Source: Triticum aestivum (taxonomy: Eukaryota; Streptophyta; Magnoliopsida; Poales; Poaceae). Taken from it: DNA of 64,000 bases. The DNA is taken from contig NC_057809.1 of NCBI RefSeq assembly GCF_018294505.1, positions 422,428,233-422,492,232 of the forward strand. The letters run 5' to 3'. Position numbers and translations under genes: made by a program. Under the pieces are notes generated by a model, which did not search any database, was not told the DNA's origin, and saw nothing but the letters and a program-made list of their open reading frames with translations. The number at the start of each line of letters is the position of its first letter. The first letter of the stretch is position 1. Positions 26,771-39,737 of this stretch are shown here, piece after piece.

Positions 26771-28847
26771 CTAAGTATTGCCATCTTTGTTATGTAATCC
26801 ATAAGTGGATCTCATAATAGATACATAAGGTAATTTAAATTTCTTTCTAGGAAAGTGTTCCATGCCATTCCTTAATGGAAATTGGAATCTAATATTCCCT
26901 TCTTTCATATCAATAATTGCACCAATCGTTCTAAGGAAAGGTCTACCAATAATAATAGGACATGAAGGATTGCAATCTATATCAAGAACAATGAAATCTA
27001 TGGGCACATAATTCCTATTTGCAACAATAAGAACATCATCAATTCTTCCCATAGGTTTCTTAATGGTGGAATCCGCAAGATGCAAGTTTAAAAAACAATC
27101 ATCAAATTCACGGAAACCTAGCAAATCAAACAAAGTTTTAGGAATCGTGGAAACACTAGCACCCAAATCACATAAAGCATATCATGATCTTTAATCTTAA
27201 TTTCAATAGTAGGTTCCCACTCATCATGAAGTTTTCTAGGGATAGAAACTTCCAATTCAAGCTTTTCTTCAGAAGATTGCATTAAAGCATCAATGATATG
27301 TTTAGTAAAAGCTTTGTTTTGACTATAAGCATGAGGAAAATTTAGCACGGGTTGCAACAAGGAAATACAATCTATTAAAGAACAATTATCATAATTAAAT
27401 TCCTTGAAATCCAAGATAGTGGGTTCATTTCTATTTAAAGTTTTGACCTCCCCCATACCACTTTTATCAAAAATTTCACCAAGATCTAAAAACTCCGAAT
27501 CATTGGGGCGCCTTCTAACTAAAGTTGACTCATATCCAGTACCATCATTATCAATATTCATATTGAAAAACAAATATTTAATAGGGGACACATCAATAAC
27601 TTTTAGATCTTCATCATTATTATCATGGAAACTAGAAGAACACGCTTTCACGAAGCAATCTTTTTAGCACGCATCCTAACGGTTCTTTCTTTGCACTCAT
27701 CAATGGAAATTCTCATAGCTTTGAGAGACTCATTGATATCATGCTTAGGTGGAATAGATCTAAGTTTCAAATAATCAACATCAAGATAAATTCTATCCAC
27801 GTTCCTAGCCAACTCATCAATCTTAGACAATTTTTCTTCAATCAAAGCACTGAAATTCTTTTGCGAACTAATAAATTCTTTAATATTAGATTCGAAAATC
27901 AGAGGGCATCTTATTATAATTTCCACAAGAATTGTTGTGGGAATTACCATAATTATTAGAGGAATTACTAGGAAACGGCCTAGGATTAAAATTACCTCTA
28001 TACGCGTTATCACCAAAATTGTTCGTACCAACAAAATTCACATCCATAGATTCATTATTATTCTCAATCAAGGTAGACAAAGGCATGTCATTAGGATAAG
28101 AAGAAACACTCTTACTAGCAAACAATTTCACAAGCTCATCCATCTTTCAACTCAAAACATTAATTTCCTCTATCGCATGCACCTTTTTATTAGTAGATAT
28201 TTTGGTATGCCATTGAGAATAATTAACCATAATATTATCTAGGAGTTTAGTAGATTCTCCTAAAGTGATTTCCATAAAAGTGCCTCCCGTGGCCGAATCT
28301 AAAAGATTTCTAGAAGCAAAATTCAATCCGGCATAAAAAATTTGTATAATCATCCAAAGATTCAAACCATGTGTAGGGCAATTACGTATCATTAATTTCA
28401 TCCTCTCCCAAGCCTGTGCAACATGTTCATAATCAAGTTGCTTAAAGTTCATAATATCGTTTCTAAGATTGATGATCTTAGCGGGAGGAAAATACTTAGA
28501 GATAAAAGCGTCTTTGCACTTATTCCATGAATCGATACTATTTTTAGGCAAAGACAAAAACCAAGTTTTCGCACCATCTCTAAGAGAAACGGGAATAGCT
28601 TCAGTTTAACAATATCATTATCCACATCTTTATTCTTTTGCATATCACACAAATCAACAAAGTTGTTTAGATGGGTAGCGGCATCTTCACTGGGAAGGCC
28701 GGAAAATGGATCTTTCATGACAAGATTCAGCAAAGCAGCATTAATTTCACAAGATTTAGCATCGGTAAGAGGAGCAATCGGAGTGCTAATAAAATCATTA
28801 TTGTTGGTATTGGAAAAATCACACAATTTATTATTGTCTTGAGCCAT
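26771..28847 (-). pseudogene. F2 gag-protease, several frameshifts
   Basis: The start MAQDNNKLCDF (ATG at 28845-28847) is the homologue of the F1 start. The gag domain (SWNKCKDAFISKYFPPAK, ERMKLMIRNC) and the Asn-rich linker follow in alternating frames. The protease keeps GASVSTIPKTL and FLRTIGAIIDM, and ends at 26771. Breaks are visible near 28600, 28480, 28345, 27900, 27650 and 27180, so it is more decayed than F1. A protein cannot be made from this copy. Confidence 0.85.
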
Positions 28848-29041
28848 CGTGACAAGCAAGCAATCCAACACACAAGCAAAAAGAGAGAACTAGAAAAGAG
28901 AAGGGGAACGGAAAAAGAGGGCGAGTAAAATGGCAAGGGTGAAGTGGGGGAGAGGAAAACGAGAGGCAAATGGCAAATAATGTAATGCGAGGGATAAGAG
29001 TTTGTGATGGATACTTGGTATGTCTTGACTTGTGCGTAGAC

Positions 29042-29059
29042 TCCCCGGCAATGGCGACA
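29042..29059 (-). other. F2 primer-binding site (tRNA-Asp, mutated)
   Basis: TCCCCGGCAATGGCGACA differs at two positions from the F1 site, one of them a CG-to-TG change. Confidence 0.75.
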
Positions 29060-29070
29060 GAAATCCTTCT

Positions 29071-30660
29071 TGCTACCTCTTGACCACTGCGTTGGTTTTC
29101 CCTTGAAGAGGAAAGGGTGATGCAGCAAAGTAGCATAAGTATTTCCCTCAATTTTTGAGAACCAAGGTATCAATCCAGTAGGAGGCCACACGCAAGTCCC
29201 TCGTACGTACACAAACAAATAAGAACCTCGCAACCAACGCGATAAAGGGGTTGTCAATCCCTTCATGGTCACTTACGAGAGTGAGATCTGATAGAGATGA
29301 TAAGATAATATTTTTTGGTATTTTTATGATAAAGATTAAAAGTAAAGATTGCAAAATAAAAGGTAATAGAACTAGCTTGTTGACGGAAGATTAATATAAT
29401 GGAGAGTAGACCCGGGGGCCATAGGTTTCACTAGTGGCTTCTCTCAAGATAGCATAAGTATTACGGTGGGTGAACAAATTACTGTCGAGGAATTGATAGA
29501 AAAGCGAATAATTATGAGAATATCTAGGCATGATCATGTATATAGGCATCACGACCGTGACAAGTAGACCGACTCCTGCATGCATCTACTACTATTACTC
29601 CACAAATCGACTGCTATCCAGCATGCATCTAGAGTATTAAGTTCATAAGAACAGAGTAACGCATTAGGTAAGATGACATGATGTAGAGGGATAAACTCAA
29701 GCAATATGATATAAACCCCATCTTTTAATCCTCGATGGAAACAATACAATACGTGTTGTTTCCCTTTCTGTCACTGGGATCGAGCACCGCAAGATTAAAC
29801 CCAAAGCTAAGCACTTCTCCCATTGCAAGGACGATCAATCTAGTAGGCCAAACCAAACTGATAATTCAAAGAGACTCGCAAAGATAACCAATCATACATA
29901 AAAGATTTCAGAGAAGAATCAAATATTGTGCATAGATAGACTTGATCATAAACCCACAATTCATCGGATCTCGACAAACACATCGCAAAAAGAGTTACAT
30001 CGAATAGATCTCCAAGAAGATCGAGGAGAACTTTGTATTGAGATTCAAAGAGAGAGAGAGAAGAAGCCATCTAGCGAATAACTATGGACCCAAAGGTCTG
30101 AAGTAAACTACTCACACATCATTGGAGGGGCCATGGAGTGGATGTAGAGGCCCTCCGTGATTGATGCCCCCTTTGGCGGAGCTCCGGAAAAGGCCCCAAG
30201 ATGGGATCTCTTGGGTGCAGAAGGTTGCGGCGGTGGAAATAGGGTTTCGTGGTACTCCTGGTTGTTTTCAGGGTATATGAGTATATATAGGAGGAAGAAG
30301 TAGGTCGATTGAGCCACAAGGGGCCCACGAGGGGGGAGGGCGCGCCCAGGGGGTAGGCGCGCCCCCCTGCCTCGTGGACTCCTCGTTTGTTTCTTGACGT
30401 CCACTCTAAGTCCTCTAGATCACGTTTGTTCCAAAAATCACGTTCCCGAATGTTTCATTATGTTTGCACTCCGTTTGGTATTCCTTTTCTGCAAAACACT
30501 GAAATAGGCAAAAAAAACAACAATTTGCACTGGGCCTTGGGTTAATAGGTTAGTCCCAAAAATAATATAAAAGTGTAAAATAAAGCCCATTAAACATCCA
30601 AAACAGAATATATAATAGCATGGAACAATATAAAATTATAGATACATTGGAGACGTATCA
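29071..30660 (-). repeat. F2 5' LTR (LTR-C)
   Basis: 1,590 bp and very similar to LTR-B. The TATA box TATATATA is at 30282-30289 on the minus strand (23624-23631 in LTR-B), with the GC-rich module at about 30315-30374. Confidence 0.85.
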
Positions 30661-31430
30661 ATATTCTACGAAGATCTTTATCGGTCGAACCTTATGACAA
30701 CATGCGTAATTCCCTTTGTCCATCGGTATGTTACTTGCCCGAGATTCGATCGTCGATATCTTCATACCTAGTTCAATCTCGTTACCGGCAAGTCTCTTTA
30801 CTCGTTCCGTAATACATCATCCCACAACTAACTCATTAGTCACTTTGCTTGCAAGGCATCTTATGATGTGTATTACCGAGAGGGCCCAGAGATACCTCTC
30901 CGATACTCGAAGTGACAAATCCTAATCTTGATCTATGCCAACCCAACAAACACCTTCGGATATACCTGTAGAGCATATTTATAATCACCCAGTTACGTTG
31001 TGACGTTTGATAGCACATAAGGTATTCCTTCAGTATCTGGGAGTTGCATAATCTCATAGTCGAAGGAATATGTATTTGACATGAAGAAAGCAATAGCAAT
31101 AAAAGTGAACGATCAATATGCTATGCTAACGGATGGGTCGTGTCCATCACATCATTCTCCTAATGATGTGATCCTGTTCATCAAATGACAACGCATGTCT
31201 ATGGTTAGGAAACTTAACCATCTTTGATGAATGAGCAAGTCTAGTAGACGCTTACTAGGGACACGGTGCTTTGTCTATGTATCCACACATGTATCAAGTT
31301 TCCGGTCAATACAATTCTAGCATGAATAATAAACATTTATCATGATATAAGGAAATATAAAATAACAACTTTATTATTGCCTCTAGGGCATATTTCCTTC
31401 AGTCTCCCACTTGCATAGAGTCAATAATCT

Positions 31431-31553
31431 AGTTCACATCGTCATGTGATTTAACACCAATAGATCACATCGTCATGTGATTTAACACCAATAGTTCACA
31501 TTGTCATGTGATTAACACCCATAGTTCACATCGCCATGTGACCAACACCCAAA
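31431..31553. repeat. 30-31 bp tandem repeat beside the copia 3' LTR
   Basis: Four copies of a unit like GTTCACATCGTCATGTGATT plus TAACACCAATA, and a fifth that W2 interrupts (31578-31587, continuing at 41163). Each unit holds a CACAT...ATGTG inverted repeat. It lies about 30 bp inside the polypurine tract. Confidence 0.8.
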
Positions 31554-31587
31554 GGGTTTACTAGAGTCAATAATCTAGTTCACATTG

Positions 31588-32991
31588 TGATAACCCACAA
31601 GAATATAGGGGATCGCAATAGTTTTCGAGGGTAGAGTATTCAACCCAAATTTATTGATTCGACACAAGGGGAGCCAAAGAATATTCTCAAGTATTAGCAG
31701 CTGAGTTGTCAATTCAACCACACCTGGAAACTTAATATCTACAACAAAGTATTTAGTAGCAAAGTAATATGATAGTAGTGGTAACGGTAGCAAAAGGTAA
31801 CGATAGCAAACGTAATGTTTTTGGTGTTTTGTAGTGATGATAGTAATAGCAACGGGAAAGTAAATAAGCGAAGAACAATATATGGAAAGCTCGTAGGCAA
31901 TGGATCGGTGATGGAGAATTATGCCGGATGTGGTTCATCATGTAACAGTCATAACCTAGGGTGACACAGAACTAGCTCTAGTTCATCAATGTAATGTAGG
32001 CATGTATTCCGAATATAGTCATGCGTGCTTATGGAAAAGAACTTGCATGACATCTTTTGTCCTACCCTCCCGTGGCAGCGGGGTCCTTACGGAAACTAAG
32101 GGATATTAAGGCCTCCTTTTAATAGAGTACCGGAACAAAGCATTAACACATAGTGAATACATGAACTCCTCAAACTACGGTCATCACCTGTAAGTATCCC
32201 AATTATTGTCACTTCGGGGTTAACGGATCATAACACATAATAGGTGACTATAGACTTGCAAGATAGGATCAAGAACTCTCATATATTGATGAAAACATAA
32301 TAGGTTCAGATCTGAAATCATGGCACTCGGGCCCTAGTGACAAGCATTAAGCATAGCAAAGTCATGGCAACATCAATCTCAGAACATAATGGATACTAGG
32401 GATCAAACCCTAACAAAACTAACTCGATTACATGATAGATCCCATCCAACCCATCACCGTCCAGCATGCCTACGATGGAATTACTCACGCACGGCGGTGA
32501 GCATCATGAAATTGGTGATGGAGGATGGTTGATGATGACGATGGCGACGGATTCCCCTCTCCGGAGCCCCGAACGGACTCCAGATCAGCCCTCCCGGGAG
32601 GTTTTAGGGCTTGGCGGCGGCTCCGTATTGTAAAACGCGATGAATTCTTCTCTCTGATTTTTTTTCTCCTCGAAACACAATATATAGAGTTGGAGTTGGA
32701 GTCGGAGGAGCTCCAGGGGGCCACGAGGTAGGGGGCGCGCCCCCCACCCTCGTGGACAGGTGGTGGGCCCCCTGGCCTTCATCTTTTGTAGGTATTTTTT
32801 ATATTTTCCAAAAAGTTGCTCCATGAAGTTTTAGGTCATTCCGAGAACGTTTGTTTCTGCACATAAATAACACCATGGTAATTCTGCTGAAAACAGCGTC
32901 AGTCCGGGTTAGTTCCATTCAAATCATGCAAGTTAGAGTCCAAAACAAGGGCAAAAGTGTTTGGAAAAGTAGATACGACGCAGACATATCA
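31588..32991 (-). repeat. W2 3' LTR
   Basis: 1,404 bp. The TATA box is at about 32679-32688 (minus strand CTCTATATATTG). The GC-rich module at about 32715-32758 is shorter than in the 5' LTR. Confidence 0.85.
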
Positions 32992-33006
32992 ACTCCCCCA
33001 AGCTTA

Positions 33007-35008
33007 AACCTTTGCTTGTCCTCAAGCAATTCAGTTGATAAACTGAAAGTGATAAAGAAAAACGTTTACAAACTCTGTTTGCTCTTATTGTTGTAAATAT
33101 GTAAAGCCAGCTTTCAAGTTTTCAGCAAATATTATAACTAACCACATTCGCAATAACGCTTAGGTCTCAAGTTTACTCATATCAATAGCATAATCAACTA
33201 GCGAGCAATAATAATAAATCTCGGATGACAACACTTTCTCAAGACAATCATAATATGATATAACAAGATGGTATCTCGCTAGCCCTTTCTGAGACCGCAA
33301 AACAAAAATGCAGAGCACCTTTAAATACCAAGGACTGACTAGACATTGTAATTCATGGTAAAAGAGATCCAGTCAAGTCATACTCAATGTAAACTAATAG
33401 TCACGAATGCAAATGACAGCGGAACTCTCCAACTGGTGCTTTTTAATAAGAGGATGATGACTCAACATGAAAGTAAATAGATAGGCCCTTCGCAGTGGGA
33501 AGCAGGGATTTGTAGAGGTGCCGGAGCTCGGTTTTGAAATAGAGGTGAATAATAATTTGAGCGGTATACTTTCATTGTCAACATAACAACCAAGAGATTG
33601 CGGTATCTTCCATGCTACACACATTATAGGCGGTATACTCCCCCTTCCACCAACAAGCATCAATCCATGGCTTGCTCGAAACAATGAGTGCCTCCAACTG
33701 ACAAGAGTCCCAGGGGGGTTTGTTTGCAATTATTTTGATTTAGTTTGCATAAAGCATGGGACTGGGCATCTCGGTGACCAGCCACTTTCTCGTGAGTGAG
33801 GAGCGGAGTCCACTCCTCTTGAGAATAACCCGCCTAACATGGAAGATACAGACAACCCTAGTTGATACATGAGCTATTTGAGCATACAAAACAGGATATT
33901 TATTTGAAGGTTTAGAGTTTGGCGCATACAAATTTACTTGGAATGGCAGGTGGATACCGTATATAGGTAGGTATAGTGGACTCATATGGAATAACTTTGG
34001 GGTTTATGGGGTTGGATGCACAAGCAGTATTCCCGCTTAGTATAGGTGAAGACTAGCAAAAGACTGGGAAGCGGCCAGCTAGAGAGCGACAACGGTCATG
34101 AACATGCATTAAAATTAATCAACACCGAATGCAAGCATGAGTAGGATACAATCCACCATGAACATAAATATCGTAAAGGCTATGTTGATTTTGTTTCAAC
34201 TACATGCGTGAACATGCGCCAAGTCAAGTCACTTAAATCATTCAGAGGAGGATACCACCCTATCATACCACATCACAACCATTTTAATAGCATGTTGGCA
34301 CGCAAGGTAAACCATTATAACTCATAGATAATCAAGCATGGCACAAGAAACTATGATCTCTAGTTGTCATTGCAAACATGTGTATTCATAATAGGCTGAA
34401 TCAGGAACGATGAACTAATCATATTTACAAAAACAAAAGAGGTCGAGTTCATACCAGCTTTTCTCATCTCAGTCAGTCCATCATATATCGTCATAATTGC
34501 CTTTCACTTGCACGACCGAACTATGTGAATAATAATAATAGTGCACGTGCATTGGACTAAGCCGGAATCTACAAGCATTCAATAAACAGGAGAAGACAAG
34601 GCAATATGGGCTCTTTTGTTAGATCAACCATTATGCATACAAGAGCCACTTCAACAATTTAATTATGGTCTTCTCCTATCGACCCCAAAGAAAAGAAAAG
34701 AAATAAAACTATTTACATGGGAGAGCTCCCAACAAGTAAAAGAAGAACAGGAAATATTTTTGGGTTTTATTTTTAATTACTACTACAAGCATGGAAAGTA
34801 AACTAATTAAAAGCTACAACTATTTTTTTGGTTTTTCTTAAGGTTTATCAAACACACAAGAAGAAAGCATAAAAAGAAAATAAACTAGCATGGATGATAC
34901 AATGAAAAAGTATGAGCACCGACATCTAGCAATGAGTGTGTGAACATAAATGTAATGTCGGTGGGAAATACGTACTCCCCCAAGCTTAGGCTTTTGGCCT
35001 AAGTTGGT
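33007..35008 (-). other. W2 3' non-coding internal region
   Basis: About 2 kb between the extra ORF and the polypurine tract. It aligns along its length with W3 42973-44990. No ORF is shared between the two copies in a conserved frame, so I see no gene in it. Confidence 0.7.
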
Positions 35009-36099
35009 CTATGGCCATGGCTAGCCTGGCGGATATCCATAATAATAGTTGGGATCGTACTACGATGAAGAAGAAGACTCTGATTGCCACTGGCTGGCAA
35101 TCATCTCCGGATCCCACTGGTAATTAGACTGTCGTGAAGGATCAACTTGTGGTTTCGGCTCTGGCTCCATGGCTGGTGCAGGGTTCCGGTAGGCGTGAAT
35201 AGCCTCTAACGGAACAAGGTACTGACCTGCAGATAAATCAAACAAAGAAGGAGCAGGCAGGGTAATAGTCTCAGGATGATATTTATCAAAGAACAATTTG
35301 TATTTAAGCTCTCCTTCCCTACTCTTAACAATAAAATCATGTGCCACCATACTTTTATAATCTAAATAAACACGAGGCAGCACCTTTTCTTCCTTCTCAT
35401 AATGCCTAATAGGCATGTTAAAATGTGCAGCTAGGCGTGAAGCATAGATGCCTCCAAAGATGGGGCCATTGGTACGGTTCAGACTTAACCGTTTAGCAAT
35501 AATGCCGCCCATACTAACAGAGTTATCACCGTATAAACCGTGGAGCAAAATAATAATATCAGGGACACTAAGGTTTCCACAGTTTCCGCGACCAATTAAA
35601 AACGACTAGCAAATATTGCAAAATAGCGTAAAACAGGAAAATGTATGCTAGTGATTCGTGCATCGGAAACCTTCCTTGTTTCCCCTACAGTGATAGTATC
35701 AATAAACCCATCCACATCCTCTCGATGTGGTTCCTCTATCTTGCCCTCGAAAGGTACTAAACAAACCCGACAAAAATCATAAAGTGACATCTCCTTATGC
35801 TCATCATATAAATGAAACTCCACCGTAGGTGGTGAGCTCCTAGAATGGAAATGAAAGTTTTGCACAAAGATATTTGTGAGTAAGAGATAATGATCACGTT
35901 GGTTGTGGAGGAAAGCGGTGAGGCCTGCATTCTGAGCCAATTCATGAAAATCTTCATAAATCCCGACTGCTCTCAAGAAATCATCGGAAGGCCATTCACA
36001 CGACCGAACCTCCGCGGTGCGAGGCAGATTATACTTAGGCTTCGGTGCCTTTTCCTTCGAGCTTCGGCTCGATGAGCCCCTCAAAAGTATCTTCATCAT
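35009..36099 (-). pseudogene. W2 extra ORF in Athila ORF/env-like position
   Basis: Homologue of the W3 ORF at 44991-46087. It starts MMKILLRGSS (ATG at 36097-36099) and continues with ACEWPSDDFLRA and VLRYFAIFASR. Compared with W3 it has a one-base loss near 35600 and a premature stop at 35060 in the Ser-rich tail, plus one more stop before the homologous end. The conserved pieces resemble the plant Athila ORF-1 family (PF03078 type), whose function is unknown. I see no signal peptide or membrane segment, so a true envelope role is not supported. Confidence 0.65.
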
Positions 36100-36884
36100 T
36101 TTCTGAAAAATTCTGAAATTGTTAGTAACTTCAAAATAAAAGTAAACTAAAATCAATAATATTGATTGCAACTACTCCTACAAGTGCCTAGGGCCTATAT
36201 CATGCATCAAAACTACTTTTGACCATATAAATTTGACATGCAAGCTCAAGAACAGGGTCACCTAAGCAGCAAAAATTTCAAATGAATAAAACACTAGAAC
36301 AAAAACTAATTGGACCAATGGAGGAGTCACATACCAAGGAACAATCTCCCCAAGCAGTTTTGTGAGAGGTGCTTTGAGTAAGGAGATAAAAAATGGCAGC
36401 AAAATGAGCTTGGACCCAGGTTTGAGCTGGATATTCGTGTTTGGGGGAGGAAGAAGGAGTGTGTGGGTGAAGGAATAAGTGGAGGAGGGCCACCGTGGGC
36501 CCACGAGGCAGGGGGCGCGCCCAGGGGGTAGGGCGCACCCTCCACCCACATGGGCAGGTGGTTGACCCCCTGTTGTGCTCTTAGTGCCAAAGATTCTCAA
36601 ATATTCCAGAAAAAATCATATTTAAATTTCAGGGCATTTGGAGAACTTTTATTTTCAGGGTATTTTTATATTACACGGATAATCAGATAACAGACAGAAA
36701 AATACTATTTTCATTTTATTTAATATAAATAACAGAAAGTAAAAGGAAGGTATAGAAGGTTGTGCCTTCTAGTTTCATCCATCTCATGATCATCAAAAGG
36801 AATCCACTAACAAGGTTGATCAAGTTGTGTTAACGAACTCATTCCGAATAACATGGAACCAGAGAAATTTCGAATAACACTATG
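36100..36884 (-). other. W2 spacer between protease and extra ORF with LTR-like GC-rich module
   Basis: About 780 bp without a conserved ORF. At about 36493-36548 it carries the same CCACGAGG...GGGCGCGCCC...CCAC(A/C) module that lies upstream of the TATA box in F and W LTRs. The W3 copy is at about 46480-46535. No clear TATA box follows it. Confidence 0.6.
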
Positions 36885-39659
36885 TTACCTCAACAGGGAT
36901 ATGCACATCCCCAATAATAAGAATATCATATTTCTTTTTGACAGTAGGAAGAGGAAATTCAAAACCTCCAAATATAATCGATGGAATTTTCCAATAGAGT
37001 TGATACTATGAACTTGAGGTTGTTTCCTCGGAAAGTGTACCGTATGCTCATTACCATTAACATGAAAAGTGACATTGCCTTTAGTGTAATCAATAACAGC
37101 CCCTGCAGTATTCAAAAAGGGTCTTCCAAGAATAATAGACATACTATCGTCCTCGGGAATATCAAGAATAACAAAGTCTGTTATAATAGTAACGTTTGCA
37201 ACTACAACATGCACATCCTCACAAATACCGACAGGTATAGCAGTTGATTTATCAGCCATTTGCAAAGATATTTCAGTATGTGTCAACTTATTCAAATCAA
37301 GTCTATGATATAAAGAGAGAGGCATAACACTAACACCGGCTCCAAGATCACATAAAGCAGTTTTAACATAGTTTCTTATAATGGAGCATGGTATAGTGGG
37401 TACACCGGGATCTCCAAGTTTCTTTGGTATTCCACCCTTAAAAGAATAATTAGCAAGCATGGTGGAAATTTCAGCTTCCGGTATCTTTCTTTTATTTGTA
37501 ACAATATCTTTCATATACTTAGCATAAGGATTCATTTTGAGCATATCAGTTAATCACATACGCAAAAAAATAGGTCTAATCATTTCAGCAAAGCGCTCAA
37601 AATCTTCATCATCCTTTTTCTTGGATGGTTTGGGAGGAAAAGGCATGGGTTTCTGAACCCATGGTTCTCTTTCTTTACCATGTTTCCTAGCAACAAAGTA
37701 TTTCTTATCATAACGTTGATTCTTTGATTGTGGCTTATCAAGATCAACAGCAGGTTCAATTTCTATATCATTATCATTACTAGGTTGAGCATCAACATGA
37801 ACATTATTATTAGCATTATTACTAGTTTCAGGTTCATTACCAGATTGAGTTTCAGCATCAGAAATAGAAATATCATTTGGATTCTCAGGTGTTTCAATAA
37901 TAGGTTCACTAGAAGCATGCAAAGTCCTATCATTTTTCTTTTTCTTCCTTTTAGAAGGACTATGTGCATCCACATTATTTCTCTGAGAATCTTGCTCAGT
38001 TCTCTTAGGATGGCCTTCAGGATACAAAGGTTCCTGAGTCATTCTACCACCTCTAGTCATAACTCTAACAGCATTATCATTATATTTACTATTCAATTCA
38101 TTGAGCAAATCATTTTGAGCTTTAAGTACTTGTTCTACTTGAGTGGTAACCATAGAAGCACGTTTACTAATAAGTTTAGGTTCACCTTTGACATTAGCCA
38201 TATAATCACCCAAGTGTTCAAGCATATTTGAATTGTATTTCAATTGTCTACCAAAATAAGCATTAAAATATTCTTGCTTAACCATAAATTTATCAAACTC
38301 ATCTAAGCATGGGCTAGCAAACTTAGTAAATGGGATTTCGGCTTTATCATATCTATAGAGAGAATTTACCTTTACTACCTGTGTCGGGTTATCAAGACCA
38401 TGAGTTTCTTCAATAGGTAATGGATTAAGATCATATGTTTCTTCAACAGGCAGTAAATTAAGACCATGTATTTCTTCAATAGGAGGTAAATTCTTAACAT
38501 CTTCAGCTTTAATACCTTTTTCTTTCATAGATTTCTTTGCCTCTTGCATATCTTCAGGGCTGAGAAATAGAATACCCCTCTTCTTTTGAGTTGCTTTAGA
38601 AATAGGCTCAGGAGCTGGCTCCGAAGGTGTCCAATTATTTTCATTTGTCAACATATTATTCAATAGAATTTCAGCTTCATCAGGTGTTCTTTCCCTGAAA
38701 ACAGAACTAGCACAACTATCCAGGTAATCTCTAGAGGCATCGGTTAGTCCATTATAAAAGATATCAAGTATTTCATTTTTCTTAAGAGGATGATCAGGCA
38801 AAGCATTAAGTAATTGGAGAAGCCTCCCCCAAGCTTGTGGGAGACTCTCTTCTTCAATTTGCACAAAATTATATATATCCCTTAAAGCAGCTTGTTTCTT
38901 ATGACCAGGGAAGTATTTAGCAGAGAAGTAATAAATCATATCCTGGGGACTACGCACACAACCAGGATCAAGAGAATTAAACCATATCTTAGCATCACCC
39001 TTTAATGAGAACGAAAATATTTTAAGGATATAAACGTAACGAGTTCTCTCATCAGTAGTGAACAGGGTGGCTATATCATTTCATTTAGTAAGATGTGCCA
39101 CAACAGTTTCAGATTCATAGCCATGAAAAGGATCAGATTCAGCCAAAGTAATTATATCAGGATCAACAGAGAATTCATAATCCTTATCAGTAACACAGAT
39201 AGGTGAAGTAGCAAAAGCAGGGTCAGGTTTCATCCTAGCATTTAGGGATTGCTTATTCCATTTAGCTAATAACCTCTTAAGTTCGTGTCTATCTTTGCAA
39301 GCTAAAGAAGCTTCTTTATCAAAAACATAACCCTCAGGAATAATAGGCAAGTCTTCATCATCAATTTCATCAGTATTATCAGATTCAATATTTTCAATCT
39401 CTCTAGCCCTAGCAAGTTGTTCATCAAGAAATTCACAGTAGTATCAAGCATAGAAGTAGTTTCATCATAAGTATCATGTATAGCAGAAGTGGCATCATCA
39501 ATAACATGCGACATATCAGAACGAATAGCAGAAGTAGGTTTAGGTGTCGCAACGTTACTTAAAACAGAAGGTGAATCAAGTGCAGAGCTAGATGGCAGTT
39601 CCTTACCTCCCCTCGTAGTTGAGGGATAAATCTTGGTAATGGATCTTTCAAGTCTTCAT
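36885..39659 (-). pseudogene. W2 gag-protease (Athila lineage), multiple breaks
   Basis: Gag (about 39659-37600) contains the retrotransposon gag domain near ARTGWGRLL-like and LPDHPLKKNEILDIFYNGL text, then a charged linker. The protease frame (36885-37544) has ALCDLGAGVSVMPLSLY as active site and IILGRPFLNTAGAVID as the C-terminal motif. A frameshift lies just after the start ATG, others at about 39430-39510 and 39080. A single TGA at 37554-37556, where W3 has CGA, separates gag from protease and is a typical C-to-T change. The Lys-rich linker before the protease (PYAKYMKDI, RKIPEAE) is typical of Athila-lineage elements. Confidence 0.85.
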
Positions 39660-39708
39660 AATGATAAGCATATACAAATCCCAAGTGACTCAAAGAATAG
39701 AGCTATGC

Positions 39709-39726
39709 TCCCCGGCAACGGCGCCA
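39709..39726 (-). other. W2 primer-binding site (tRNA-Asp)
   Basis: Plus-strand TCCCCGGCAACGGCGCCA, identical to the F1 and W3 sites, 11 bp from the 5' LTR edge at 39738. Confidence 0.85.
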
Positions 39727-39737
39727 GAAAATAGTCT

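Larger units (their letters stand above)
18110..30660 (-). mobile_element. F2: three-LTR F-type retrotransposon array
   Basis: The order from left is: truncated LTR-A (18110-18245), leader with primer site (18246-18338), LTR-B (18339-18465 plus 22550-23984), internal domain with gag-protease (23985-29070), LTR-C (29071-30660). The whole array is flanked by one TSD, ATATT at 18105-18109 and 30661-30665. It therefore entered as a single element and later became LTR-internal-LTR-internal-LTR by unequal recombination. The left internal domain and most of LTR-A were then deleted, with the junction at GTAC|TAATG. LTR-B is interrupted by a Sukkula-like LTR. Like F1 it lacks polymerase domains. Confidence 0.85.
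17076..31401 (-). mobile_element. 3' LTR of minus-strand copia element (Angela/WIS-related), split by F2
   Basis: The two parts, 17076-18109 and 30666-31401, join to a roughly 1.77-kb LTR. On the minus strand it starts TGAAGGAAATATGCCC (31401) and ends TTGGCCAACA (17076). The polypurine tract AAGTGGGAGAC lies directly outside 31401, so this is the 3' LTR and the internal domain extends to the right. The outer 5 bp at 17071-17075 (TTGGA) is the candidate TSD; its mate is not seen. It contains a run of 21 C at 17578-17598. Confidence 0.8.

Noticed and set aside
31431..31553. Regular 30-bp repeats resembling a CRISPR array
   Set aside because: The units are contiguous with no unique spacers, lie inside a plant copia retrotransposon, and there are no cas genes.
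35009..36099. Retroviral envelope gene in W2/W3
   Set aside because: The position fits, but I see no signal peptide, membrane segment or cleavage site. The similarity is to plant Athila ORF-1, so I left the function open.
38057..38231. Ile/Arg/Ser-rich plus-strand ORFs opposite gag
   Set aside because: They are antisense shadows of the W2 gag frame; similar shadows lie opposite W3, F1 and F2.
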